A program made the translations under genes and the position numbers. Below the pieces are notes generated by a model. It did no database searches. It was not told where the DNA came from and saw only the letters and a list, made by a program, of their open reading frames with translations. From contig CACICF010000001.1 of assembly GCA_902584995.1 (NCBI GenBank), forward strand, positions 62,001 to 126,000: DNA of 64,000 nucleotides. The letters are read 5' to 3'. Below, in pieces: positions 40,222-48,638 of this stretch; position 1 is the first letter of the stretch; every line of letters starts with the position of its first letter. This stretch comes from an uncultured Pelagibacteraceae bacterium (lineage in GTDB: Bacteria; Pseudomonadota; Alphaproteobacteria; Pelagibacterales; Pelagibacteraceae).

Positions 40222-41373
40222 TTATTTTCGGAAAATAATTTTTGATTCATCAAGGTCTTTGATACTTTTACAGCCCATCAATATCATGTTACGTCTTATT
40301 TCATCATGCATATTTTGTAATAATCTTTCAATACCTTGTTGTCCACCAGCCCCTAAACTAAACAAAAATGCTTTACCAAAACTACAAGCTGTCGCACCCA
40401 CTGCAAGTGCTTTCAATACATGTGTACCTCTTCTAACACCCCCATCTAATATAACCTCTAATTTATCACCTACTGCATCCCTAATAGCTTTTACCTGATC
40501 AAACGGAGATCTAGATCCATCAAGTTGTCTTCCTCCATGATTTGATATCATTATAGCTGTACATCCAATATCTATAGCTTTTTTTGCGTCATCAACTGAC
40601 ATAACTCCTTTAAGAGCAATAGGACCATCCCATTTTTTAATACAGTATTCTGCATCTTTCCAATTCATAGCTGGATCATACTGTTCATTTATATATCCCA
40701 TAACGGATTGAGCAATATTTGTTCCTTTTTCAACTTTATCTTTCAAATTAGCTAATTCAAATTTCTTATTTGTAAAATAATTAAATACCCACTGCGGTCT
40801 CATTGCGAAACTCATTAGACTATCTAATGTAAATTTTGGAGGTGTTGTAAAACCTGTTCTATGGTCCCTTTCTCTATTTCCAGCAACAATTGTATCAACA
40901 GTAATACACATGCCATTGAAGTTTGCTCTTTTACATCTATCAATTAAGTCGTCGGTTATAGATTGATCTTTATGGATATATAATTGAAAAATTTTCGGTC
41001 CACTTGAAAGATTTGCAATTTCTTCGATCGAAAAAGATGCCATTGTAGACATGCTATAAATTGTACCAAATTTTTCTGCTGCACGAGCAGATGCTTTATC
41101 TCCATCTGGATGATATAAACTTTGCATTGCAGTAGGGGACAAAAAAATTGGCATGTCCATTTTTGTTCCAAAAACCTCAGTTTTTAAATCTGGCTCACCA
41201 ACACTATTTAAAATATTTGGGACTAGATCACAGTCATTAAATGAATCTGTGTTTCTATTCATTGTGACTTCATCGTCAGCTCCACCATCAATGTAATGAA
41301 AAATCGGGGCAGGTAATTTTTTTTTTGCTAGCTTTCTAAAGTCTTCGAAATTGTAGCAATTCTTTAGACTCAT
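40222..41373 (-). CDS. FMN-dependent L-2-hydroxyacid dehydrogenase (LldD family), copy 2
   Basis: The 383-residue protein has the glycolate oxidase/lactate dehydrogenase barrel. Catalytic landmarks are the Tyr of IFHYIDGGADDE, the Asp of CITVDTIVAGNRERD, the Lys of IALKGVMSVDDAK and the His/Arg of ISNHGGRQLDGSRSP. The first phosphate motif is normal (DGGVRRG), but the later Gly-Arg pair reads Gly-Lys (ACSFGKAFLF). Its start overlaps the stop of a same-length paralog by one base. It acts on a 2-hydroxy acid such as L-lactate or glycolate; the exact substrate is unknown. Confidence 0.9.
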   Translation of the reverse strand: MSLKNCYNFEDFRKLAKKKLPAPIFHYIDGGADDEVTMNRNTDSFNDCDLVPNILNSVGEPDLKTEVFGTKMDMPIFLSPTAMQSLYHPDGDKASARAAEKFGTIYSMSTMASFSIEEIANLSSGPKIFQLYIHKDQSITDDLIDRCKRANFNGMCITVDTIVAGNRERDHRTGFTTPPKFTLDSLMSFAMRPQWVFNYFTNKKFELANLKDKVEKGTNIAQSVMGYINEQYDPAMNWKDAEYCIKKWDGPIALKGVMSVDDAKKAIDIGCTAIMISNHGGRQLDGSRSPFDQVKAIRDAVGDKLEVILDGGVRRGTHVLKALAVGATACSFGKAFLFSLGAGGQQGIERLLQNMHDEIRRNMILMGCKSIKDLDESKIIFRK

Positions 41374-42524
41374 TATCTTCTGAATCTTAAATTACTTCTA
41401 TTTAGATCACTTATTTTTGTGCAACCCATTAGTTTCATATCACGTTGCAGCTCTGTTTTATATTGGTTTAAAGCTCTTTCAACACCGGCTTGGCCTGCAG
41501 CAGCTAAGGCGTATAAATAAAGCCTACCACCTGAACATGCTTTAGCACCAAGTGATAACGCTTTAAGCATATGAGTTCCTCTATGAATTCCTCCTTCACA
41601 AATAACATCAAGTTTATCTCCAACAGCATCAACTATTTCAGCTAATTGATCAAATGGAGATCTAGATCCATCAAGTTGTCTTCCTCCATGATTAGAAACC
41701 ATTATACCGGTACATCCAATGTCTACAGCTCTTTTTGCATCTTCAACACTCATAATACCTTTAAGAGCAAAATGACCTCCCCATTTAGAACAAAGATTTT
41801 CAGCATCTTTCCAATTCATAGACTGATCTAACATGGTAGAAAAATAACTTCCGATAGAAGAGTTAGTACTGGTACCCTCTTTAACAAAATCTTGAAGATG
41901 AGGTAATTCAAACTTACCTTTTGTTAAATAGTTTATTCCCCACATAGGCTTTGTGGCAAAACTAAATAAACTTGATAACGTTAATTTTGGAGGTGATGTA
42001 AAACCAGTTCTTAAATCTCTCTCTCGGTTTCCACCAGTAATAGTATCAACGGTTAAAGCCATTACATCAAATTTTGCTGCTTTAGCTCTTTCTAGACAAG
42101 AGTCATTAAGACCTCTGTCTTTATGAAAATAAAATTGAAACATTTTAGGTGTATCAATCATTGATGAGATTTCTTCAACACTCACAGTTGCTAAAGCTGA
42201 AACACCAAACATTGTATTAAATTTTTTTGCTGCTTTTCCTACTGCCCTTTCTCCATCATAATGAAAAAGTCGTTGTAAGGCTGTTGGTGCTAGGTAAAAA
42301 GGTAAATCCAATTTTTTTCCAAATATTGTTGTTGAAAGGTCAACATTTTCTACTCCTCTTAGAACATTCGGAACCAAATCAACATCGTCAAAGGCGCTGG
42401 TGTTTCTCGCATAAGTTATTTCATCATCTGCTGCACCATCTATGTAATGGAATATTGGAGAAGGTAATTTTTTCTGAGCTAATTTTCTAAAATCACTAAA
42501 ATTGTGACAATCTTTTAAATTCAT
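41373..42524 (-). CDS. FMN-dependent L-2-hydroxyacid dehydrogenase (LldD family), copy 1
   Basis: This 383-residue protein is the tandem paralog of the next gene and is the same length. Active-site motifs are complete (IFHYIDGAADDE, LTVDTITGGNRERD, FALKGIMSVEDAK, VSNHGGRQLDGSRSP). The FMN phosphate motif, usually DGGIRRG, reads EGGIHRG here, while the later Gly-Arg pair (SGGRLYLYAL) is kept. The two copies therefore vary at opposite ends of the same binding site. It may differ in substrate or electron acceptor; that is inference. Confidence 0.9.
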   Translation of the reverse strand: MNLKDCHNFSDFRKLAQKKLPSPIFHYIDGAADDEITYARNTSAFDDVDLVPNVLRGVENVDLSTTIFGKKLDLPFYLAPTALQRLFHYDGERAVGKAAKKFNTMFGVSALATVSVEEISSMIDTPKMFQFYFHKDRGLNDSCLERAKAAKFDVMALTVDTITGGNRERDLRTGFTSPPKLTLSSLFSFATKPMWGINYLTKGKFELPHLQDFVKEGTSTNSSIGSYFSTMLDQSMNWKDAENLCSKWGGHFALKGIMSVEDAKRAVDIGCTGIMVSNHGGRQLDGSRSPFDQLAEIVDAVGDKLDVICEGGIHRGTHMLKALSLGAKACSGGRLYLYALAAAGQAGVERALNQYKTELQRDMKLMGCTKISDLNRSNLRFRR

Positions 42525-42533
42525 ATCCTTAAA

Positions 42534-43034
42534 TTAAAATTTTTTTATATAATTAAACATATAACTATTTGCCCCAGGATTCTTATCTCCAAGACTCGCA
42601 TTAGATATATGGTTATATGATACTGCTATTTCGCTATTTTTTGAAAATTCATAAGATATTTGAATTTCAGTTTTAAACTCAATCACATGCCCTAAATCTT
42701 TACCATCACCCTCGGAGTATAATCCAGGTGTGAAACTTGGGGTAAATTTTAATGGCCCTTCATTGTAAATTTGAAAGCCTGTATATACGTATGCTGCATT
42801 ATCTGCTGTTATCATTAAACCTGTCACAGGTTGTAGTATCCCTAAGAAACTCTCCTTATTTTTTCCAGTATTAATGTGTTGGATACCAAATAAAGTTGAC
42901 TTTTTTCCCTCATCACTAAAATCAAAAGTTCCAGTGTAAAAACTCCAACTTTTATTAGATTTATGTCCATCTGCGTTTGCAAAATTAAATAATAGTAAAA
43001 AGTATATTAAAAATATTTTTAAAAAGGTTTGCAT
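42534..43034 (-). CDS. PagL-like outer-membrane lipid A deacylase family protein
   Basis: The 166-residue protein has a signal peptide (IFLIYFLLLFNFANA) and a mature part of alternating beta strands ending in Phe, as expected for a small outer-membrane barrel. The segment SYNHISNASLGDKNPGANSY matches the HxSN...NPG motif of PagL, which removes the 3-O acyl chain of lipid A. The His and Ser of the triad are present. The site 12 residues after the Ser, Glu in P. aeruginosa PagL as I recall it, appears to be Asn. Activity is therefore uncertain. Confidence 0.7.
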   Translation of the reverse strand: MQTFLKIFLIYFLLLFNFANADGHKSNKSWSFYTGTFDFSDEGKKSTLFGIQHINTGKNKESFLGILQPVTGLMITADNAAYVYTGFQIYNEGPLKFTPSFTPGLYSEGDGKDLGHVIEFKTEIQISYEFSKNSEIAVSYNHISNASLGDKNPGANSYMFNYIKKF

Positions 43035-43046
43035 AAATGTTTTTAT

Positions 43047-43412
43047 CTACTTTATAGATACTTTTCTAAGAATTAAAATACCGCCAAAAACGAATAAAAT
43101 CAAAGGTAATACCCAAAGCAAAAGGGTATTTTTGTTTATTTCTGGATCATAAACTATCCACTCACCGTACTTATTTTTAAGAAAATCATAAATCTGCTCA
43201 TCATTTTTACCTTCATCGATTTTATTCTGTATTAGAATTTTCATGCTTAATGCAAAATCTGATTGGGAATCGTAAACTGATTGACCTTGACAAATTAGAC
43301 ATCTTAAGTTCTTTGAAATTTTGTCAACTTGTTGTGAAGTTTCAGCTGAAGAAAAATTTTGAAAGAACAAAAAAATAATAATTAGTTTTGACAGAATTTT
43401 CATCTTATTCAT
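43047..43412 (-). CDS. ccmH: Cytochrome c maturation protein CcmH
   Basis: CcmH helps reduce apocytochrome c cysteines and present them to the heme lyase. The 121-residue protein has a signal peptide, the redox motif LRCLICQGQSVYDSQSDFA and KYGEWIVYDPEINKNT. It ends in one transmembrane helix (LLLWVLPLILFVFGGILIL). This is the short CcmH form without the CcmI/TPR part. It overlaps ccmG by four bases. Confidence 0.95.
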   Translation of the reverse strand: MNKMKILSKLIIIFLFFQNFSSAETSQQVDKISKNLRCLICQGQSVYDSQSDFALSMKILIQNKIDEGKNDEQIYDFLKNKYGEWIVYDPEINKNTLLLWVLPLILFVFGGILILRKVSIK

Positions 43413-43933
43413 TGAATTATTTTAGTGAGTTGTATAAACGATTTATCATCTAAAGGACCTATAAATTTTTTAATAATTAATTTAGATTTATTTTCTATTA
43501 AATAAGTTTCAGGTACACCAAATGCTCCCAGTTCAATTGAGTTTGTTCCATTTGGATCGGTAATTATATTGGTATAAGGATTTCCAAGTTCGCTAAGAAA
43601 TTGTTTAGCATTATTTTCATTATCTTTATAATTAATTCCAATAATATTTAAGTTATTTAAAGATTTTAATTTTAATAAATAAGGATGCTCATCTTTACAG
43701 GGCAAACACCAAGAGGCCCATATATTAATTAAAGTCATGCCTTCGTTTTTTAATAACTCGTTTAAAAAAACTTCTTTTTCAGAAAAAAGATATTTTGATT
43801 TAAAATTGAAATCAATTTTACTTTTATCAATACTGGGAGAATAAGTATTAGATTTATCTAATCCTTTTAAAAGTATAAAAAAAGAAAAAAGTGCAAATAA
43901 AACTATACAAATTAATTTTATATTTTTAGACAT
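43409..43933 (-). CDS. ccmG: Cytochrome c maturation thioredoxin CcmG/DsbE
   Basis: A 174-residue membrane-anchored thioredoxin. One N-terminal hydrophobic helix (about 8-24) is followed by the thioredoxin fold with INIWASWCLPCKDEHPYL. The acidic residues after the CxxC are typical of CcmG. GAFGVPETYLIENKSK carries the cis-proline. It keeps CcmH and apocytochrome thiols reduced in the periplasm. It overlaps ccmF by eight bases. Confidence 0.95.
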   Translation of the reverse strand: MSKNIKLICIVLFALFSFFILLKGLDKSNTYSPSIDKSKIDFNFKSKYLFSEKEVFLNELLKNEGMTLINIWASWCLPCKDEHPYLLKLKSLNNLNIIGINYKDNENNAKQFLSELGNPYTNIITDPNGTNSIELGAFGVPETYLIENKSKLIIKKFIGPLDDKSFIQLTKIIQ

Positions 43934-45797
43934 TTTTTTTCTTTAAGCCTAATATTCCACCCAATGAAATCAGTAAGACTGAAATCCAAATCCAAATCAT
44001 AAATGGTTTTATTTGATACCTCACATTATAAAAACCATCGTTTTTGATTATATTAAATACTAAAAAATTATCTGCAAAAATTGTAGACGAAATATCAGCT
44101 TCACTGGTAATAGTTTGAGGTTGGTCATAAATTCTAATTTCAGGTTTTAAACTTAATGAATTATTTTCATCAACAATATTAAATTTACCAATTAATGTTT
44201 GATAATTTTGTTTTTTAATTACTTCAATATTTTGAAATTGAATTATTTTATCTAAAAATTTTATTTCATCTCCAACTCTCATGTTTGAAGAATGTTCTTT
44301 AGCCAAAACACCATTTAATAAAATACTTAAAATTAACAGACTAAAACCAAAATGAGAGATTTTTTGAGATATGTTAATATTTTTTCCAAAAAAATCTCTA
44401 ATTGTCACAAAAAATAAAAATAAACTGAAAATAAATAAAGGAAGAGATAGCAGATAAGAAACACCAAATTTATTTACAAAAATATAAGAAATTAAAATTG
44501 ATATTATAAAGATAAAGATATCTTTTAAATTAATCTTTTCCATCTTATCTCTTATCCATTTAATATTGGGTCCGATTGCCATAAAAAATAAAAATGGAAT
44601 TAAGAATGGGATAATTAATTTATGGTAAAAAGGTGGTCCAATCGAAATTTTTTCGTCGTTAATTACCTCTAAAAAAATTGGATAAACTGTACCAATCAAA
44701 ACTACTGATAAAAAAAACATCATGAATAAATTATTGATTAAAACTGCAGTTTCTTTACTCACTAAAAAAGTTTTTGTTGATTCAACTGTGATAGTTTTTT
44801 GATAAAAAAAATAAATAAATATTGAGATAAAAATTAATACAAATAAAAAACACAATATAAACACTCCACGTGATGGATCGTTTGCAAAAGTATGAATTGA
44901 GTTTAAAATTCCAGATCTAACTAAAAAAGTTCCACTCATACTCAATGAGAAAGTTGTAATTGATAAAATTATTGCCCATGATTGAAATGTTCCTCGTTTC
45001 TCTAAAGTAAAAACTGTGTGTAATAATGCTGTTAGGCAAAGCCAAGGCATTAGTGATACGTTTTCAACAGGGTCCCAAAACCAAAAACCTCCCCATCCTA
45101 ATTCGTAATATGCCCATATAGATCCTAAGAGAATACCAATAGATAAAAATACCCACGAAATTAAAACCCATCTTTTAATGTGACTTGCCCAAGATTTATT
45201 AATGGAGCCAGAGATAATTGCACCTAAAGCTGATGAGAATATAATAGAGGTTCCAACATAACCCAAATATAAAATAGGTGGATGAATTGCTAATGCAGGA
45301 TCTTGGAGTATTGGATTTAATCCTGTTCCTTCAGATGGAATTGGAAATATATTTGCAAAGGGATTGGATGTGAAAAGTATAAATAGAAGAAAACCAAAAA
45401 TTATAATTTCCTGAAAAAACAATGTAAAAGTTCTGTATCTTTGAGGAAGATTTTTAGAGTCGATTACAAATAAAAATAAAAAAATTGTTAATACCAATAA
45501 CCATAAAAGTAAACTTCCTTCATGATTGCCCCATGTCCCAGAAATTTTATAGAATAAAGGTTTTGCAGTATGAGAGTTGTTGTAAACAGTCTCGTTACTA
45601 AAGTCTGATGTAACAAAAGCATAAATTAAAGTTAGAAAACTAATTATAACCATTAAAGATTGTACGGATATTAACGAAAAAATATTGCCACTCAAAACAT
45701 TAGAGGAATTCCTAAACGATAATGAGGTTTTTATAATTATAAAAATCGAAATTAATAAAGCTATATATAAAGAATAATTGCCTAGTTGATTGACCAT
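43926..45797 (-). CDS. ccmF: Cytochrome c heme lyase subunit CcmF
   Basis: CcmF attaches heme to apocytochrome c. The 623-residue polytopic protein carries the tryptophan-rich WWD motif (YELGWGGFWFWDPVENVSLM). Other conserved segments are KISGTWGNHEGSLLLWLL and DPALAIHPPILYLGYVG, whose histidines are heme-handling sites in the family. Many hydrophobic helices span the protein. It lies one base downstream of ccmE. Confidence 0.97.
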   Translation of the reverse strand: MVNQLGNYSLYIALLISIFIIIKTSLSFRNSSNVLSGNIFSLISVQSLMVIISFLTLIYAFVTSDFSNETVYNNSHTAKPLFYKISGTWGNHEGSLLLWLLVLTIFLFLFVIDSKNLPQRYRTFTLFFQEIIIFGFLLFILFTSNPFANIFPIPSEGTGLNPILQDPALAIHPPILYLGYVGTSIIFSSALGAIISGSINKSWASHIKRWVLISWVFLSIGILLGSIWAYYELGWGGFWFWDPVENVSLMPWLCLTALLHTVFTLEKRGTFQSWAIILSITTFSLSMSGTFLVRSGILNSIHTFANDPSRGVFILCFLFVLIFISIFIYFFYQKTITVESTKTFLVSKETAVLINNLFMMFFLSVVLIGTVYPIFLEVINDEKISIGPPFYHKLIIPFLIPFLFFMAIGPNIKWIRDKMEKINLKDIFIFIISILISYIFVNKFGVSYLLSLPLFIFSLFLFFVTIRDFFGKNINISQKISHFGFSLLILSILLNGVLAKEHSSNMRVGDEIKFLDKIIQFQNIEVIKKQNYQTLIGKFNIVDENNSLSLKPEIRIYDQPQTITSEADISSTIFADNFLVFNIIKNDGFYNVRYQIKPFMIWIWISVLLISLGGILGLKKKNV

Positions 45798-45798
45798 T

Positions 45799-46218
45799 CT
45801 AATTTTCTTTCAAAGACTCTGCTACCTCTGGGGGCATATAGTTTTCATCATGCTTCGCTAAAATTTTCACCGCCTTAAAATAATTTCTATCTTGAAGAAA
45901 TCCCTCAGCGACAACTCCTTTTTCTTCCTCAAACAAATTTGGTATTGAGCCTTTATAATTTACTATAAGCTCGTTTTTAAAATCAGTTATCACGAAATTT
46001 ACTTCGGATTGATTAATATTAATTGAATTTTTTTTTACCATTCCACCAACTCTAATTTTTTTCTTTGTGACTTCAGAAAGTACTTTAATTTCTGTTGGTG
46101 ATTTAAAATAAACTACATTTTCTTCCAGCGATTTAATAATTAAAAAAGAAACTAGAATTACAGAAATAAATATTGATAATATAAAAACAGCTCTTAATTT
46201 TACTTTTTTACCATACAT
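45799..46218 (-). CDS. ccmE: Cytochrome c maturation heme chaperone CcmE
   Basis: CcmE covalently holds heme and passes it to CcmF. The 139-residue protein has one N-terminal helix and a beta-barrel domain. The heme-binding histidine and nearby tyrosine are in the C-terminal segment [18 protein letters not shown], the HxxxY motif of the common CcmE type. VRVGGMVKK is also typical. It is 12 bases downstream of ccmD. Confidence 0.96.
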   Translation of the reverse strand: MYGKKVKLRAVFILSIFISVILVSFLIIKSLEENVVYFKSPTEIKVLSEVTKKKIRVGGMVKKNSININQSEVNFVITDFKNELIVNYKGSIPNLFEEEKGVVAEGFLQDRNYFKAVKILAKHDENYMPPEVAESLKEN

Positions 46219-46230
46219 GAAAATAAGTAA

Positions 46231-46464
46231 TTAAATCTTAGAAACTGATGAAGTGGCTAAAATTTCTTTGAAAGTTTCTTGTTTTTTTGCTTTTTCAACT
46301 TTCTCTATATCTAAACTTTCAAATTTTGCTTCAAATTTTTTTTGCTCTTTAATTAACTGAAGCTTAATAACCAAATGTAAAATCCAAAAACAAGATAAAG
46401 TAAATACAAAAGAAGACCATACGTATAAGCCGTACCCATTCATGTATAAAACGTCTTGAATCAT
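46231..46464 (-). CDS. ccmD: Heme exporter small protein CcmD
   Basis: A 77-residue protein with one transmembrane helix (YVWSSFVFTLSCFWILHLVI) preceded by the MNGYGLYVW lead typical of CcmD, and a charged helical tail. It is recognised mainly by its place between ccmC and ccmE and by this pattern. It stabilises the CcmC-CcmE complex. It overlaps ccmC by four bases. Confidence 0.85.
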   Translation of the reverse strand: MIQDVLYMNGYGLYVWSSFVFTLSCFWILHLVIKLQLIKEQKKFEAKFESLDIEKVEKAKKQETFKEILATSSVSKI

Positions 46465-47168
46465 AATCTATCTAATCCTTTATTCTTAATTTTTATCAGT
46501 TCTGTATTATATTTCATCAAAAATATCAAAAGTGAAAAAAGTGCAAATGCCGCAGTCATTATTCCCAAAGGAAGCAGCATTGATGAATGAATTGAAGTTT
46601 CTTTAAGAAGATTTATTGAAGCTGGTTGATGAAGAGTAGACCACCAATCGACAGAAAATTTGATAATTGGAACATTAATAACTCCAAATATAGCAATATA
46701 TGAACTTAATTTAACAGCTTTATCTTCTGTTCCTGCAATTCTCCAAGACAAAATAAACATTAAATAAAATATTGCTAATAATAACATGGATGTAATTCTT
46801 GCATCCCATGCCCACCACGTTCCCCAGGTGGGTTTGCCCCATATTGATCCGGTTACTAAAGCAATTATATTAAAAACAAATCCTGATGGAGCTAAACTTT
46901 TAGTAATTAGTGAAAAATCTTTATTTTTAAAAATAATAATACCGAAAGATAAAACTGATATTAATGAAAAAATTCCTAATGAGATCCAAGCTGCAGGAAC
47001 ATGTACATACATAATTCTAACAGAGTCACTTTGTTTATAATCCTCTGGTGAAAGGATTAATGCTTCAACAAGCCCAAGAATTAAGATTAAAATAAATATT
47101 ATAAAGACAAATCTTTGAGATCTATTGATAATATGAATTAGTTTTTTTGGTTTAAAATAATTTAGCAT
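46461..47168 (-). CDS. ccmC: Heme transporter/lyase subunit CcmC
   Basis: CcmC loads heme onto CcmE. The 235-residue protein has six hydrophobic segments and the tryptophan motif KPTWGTWWAWDARITSML. Conserved histidines occur in IMYVHVPAAWISLG and STLHQPASI. It is the first gene of the ccmC-D-E-F-G-H run. The ABC components ccmA and ccmB do not precede it, so they must lie elsewhere. Confidence 0.96.
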   Translation of the reverse strand: MLNYFKPKKLIHIINRSQRFVFIIFILILILGLVEALILSPEDYKQSDSVRIMYVHVPAAWISLGIFSLISVLSFGIIIFKNKDFSLITKSLAPSGFVFNIIALVTGSIWGKPTWGTWWAWDARITSMLLLAIFYLMFILSWRIAGTEDKAVKLSSYIAIFGVINVPIIKFSVDWWSTLHQPASINLLKETSIHSSMLLPLGIMTAAFALFSLLIFLMKYNTELIKIKNKGLDRL

Positions 47169-47354
47169 TTATTTAGCTATCTATATCAAATTAAAAAATT
47201 TTGAAAATTTTTATGGTGAGTTATTCTGACCAAGAACACAGAGGGAGATAAATAAATGGATAAATTATGCATCCTTGGTCAAAATATGTGATTATTTTAA
47301 TCTGCGTGTATGTCGAAGATTTGCACGAAATGTGTTTAAATGATGTAATTGTGT
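47169..47354. other. Longest intergenic gap, with inverted repeat and tiny open frames
   Basis: This 186-base gap separates hspQ and ccmC, both on the minus strand. It holds an inverted repeat of TGACCAAG (47227-47234) and CTTGGTCA (47274-47281). On the plus strand a GGGAG sequence at 47243-47247 precedes ATG codons at 47256 (11 codons) and 47267 (31 codons, MHPWSKYVIILICVYVEDLH at its start). Next to ccmC is an AT-only palindrome. It may hold a small RNA, a short peptide gene or a ccm promoter; nothing decides between them. Confidence 0.4.
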
Positions 47355-47675
47355 CTAGTTAGAGGGTTTGAAATAACTAGAGCCTCTTTTTCCTGAAAAT
47401 ATTTCATTTATTAATGGGTGTTTAATGGGCTCATCAGAATCGTCGACTAATAAATTTTGCTCAGAGACATATGCTTCGTATGTTATTTCATCATTCTCAG
47501 CTAACAGATGATAGAAAGGTTGATCTTTCCTTGGTCTTACGTTTTTTGGTATAGACTGATACCATTCCTCAGAGTTATTAAACTCAAAATCTACATCATA
47601 AATTACTCCTCTAAAGTCGAAGTGCTTATGTTTTACAACGTCTCCAATTGAAAATTTTCCTTTTTGAATAGTCAC
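47355..47675 (-). CDS. hspQ: Heat-shock protein HspQ (YccV-like)
   Basis: The 106-residue protein matches the HspQ/YccV family. It begins AKFSIGD-like (GKFSIGDVVKHKHFDFRGVI), then VDFEFNNSEEWYQSIPKN and RPRKDQPFYHLLAEND, and ends YVSEQNLLVDDSDEPIKHP. In E. coli HspQ binds hemimethylated DNA and modulates Lon proteolysis. It is monocistronic here, 44 bases from the divergent yciB start. Confidence 0.9.
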   Translation of the reverse strand: MTIQKGKFSIGDVVKHKHFDFRGVIYDVDFEFNNSEEWYQSIPKNVRPRKDQPFYHLLAENDEITYEAYVSEQNLLVDDSDEPIKHPLINEIFSGKRGSSYFKPSN

Positions 47676-47719
47676 CTAATAAATATGGATATTTAAAAAT
47701 AAAAATCAATAAAAAAAAT

Positions 47720-48304
47720 ATGATTGTTTTAATATTCTGCTATTATGTAGCAGTGAATAAATCTGTTTTAAAATTTGTTACTGATTTAGGGCCTTTGGTA
47801 ATATTTTTTTATTTTTATTATAATAATGACAAAAATTTAATTGTTGCAATACCTCCACTTATAGTTGCAACTATCATAGCAGTTTTAATTATGTGGATTG
47901 TTGAAAAAACAATTCCAAAAGTACCACTAATTAGTGGAATATTAATTACACTATTTGGTGGTTTAACAATTTATTTTGATGATCCTATATTTATCTACAT
48001 GAAACCAACAATAATAAATATTTTGTTTGGTCTTGCATTAATGTTCGGAAAATACTTCACCAACGAACCAGTTTTAAAAAAATTACTAGGTAAATCGATG
48101 CCCTTAAGTGATGAAGGATGGGAGATTTTAAATAAAAGATGGACATACTTCTTTTTTGGACTAGCCATATTGAATGAAATAATATGGAGAACTCAATCAG
48201 AAGAATTTTGGGTCAACTTTAAAGTTTGGGGAATGTTACCTATAACCTTTATTTTTACAGCTTTTCAAATTGGTCTAATAAATAAATACAAATTAAATGA
48301 ATAG
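47720..48304 (+). CDS. yciB: Inner-membrane septation protein A (YciB/IspZ family)
   Basis: A 194-residue membrane protein with five to six helices. Family features are LKFVTDLGPLVIFFYFYY near the start, LTLYFDDPIFIYMKPT-like sequence (GGLTIYFDDPIFIYMKPTI) and the C-terminal block LNKRWTYFFFGLAILNEIIW. YciB affects cell division and envelope synthesis. A GTG at 47,753 gives a start (MNKSVLKF when read as Met) that fits the family better than the listed ATG. The last eight bases overlap the next gene. Confidence 0.9.
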   Translation: MIVLIFCYYVAVNKSVLKFVTDLGPLVIFFYFYYNNDKNLIVAIPPLIVATIIAVLIMWIVEKTIPKVPLISGILITLFGGLTIYFDDPIFIYMKPTIINILFGLALMFGKYFTNEPVLKKLLGKSMPLSDEGWEILNKRWTYFFFGLAILNEIIWRTQSEEFWVNFKVWGMLPITFIFTAFQIGLINKYKLNE

Positions 48305-48635
48305 AAGCTTAAAACTAGTAGTAAATAATGTAAATAAAGATGAAAACAAAAAACTTTTTTTTGAAAGAGCTGAGTTAAAAATTATATTAGATCTTTATGC
48401 AAAAATGGTCTCCTCAGGAAATTGGAAAGACTATGGTCTTTCTATTTCTGGAAAACAGGTAAGTTTTAGCGTTTTTAAAAACGCAGCTGAAAAAGCAATT
48501 TATAAAATTTGTAAAAATTTTAAACCATCAAACAAAAATCTTAAATATTTAATTACAGATACTAATGGTAAAATTCTAAAAAATTCTTACGATTTAAAAA
48601 TACTCTTAAATAAAGTTGATTGGAAAAAAATTTAG
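48297..48635 (+). CDS. DUF2794 family protein
   Basis: A 112-residue protein matching the alphaproteobacterial DUF2794 pattern: LFFERAELKIILDLYAKMV, then SGNWKDYGLSISGKQVSFSVFK, then IYKICKNFKP and a hydrophobic C-terminal helix. No function is known for the family. It is joined to yciB by an eight-base overlap, so the two are co-transcribed. It ends four bases before the convergent Bax-inhibitor gene. Confidence 0.85.
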   Translation: MNRSLKLVVNNVNKDENKKLFFERAELKIILDLYAKMVSSGNWKDYGLSISGKQVSFSVFKNAAEKAIYKICKNFKPSNKNLKYLITDTNGKILKNSYDLKILLNKVDWKKI

Positions 48636-48638
48636 GCC

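Noticed and set aside
47190-47215. AT-only palindrome near ccmC as a terminator
   Set aside because: It has no G/C pairs, and such stretches arise by chance in this base composition.
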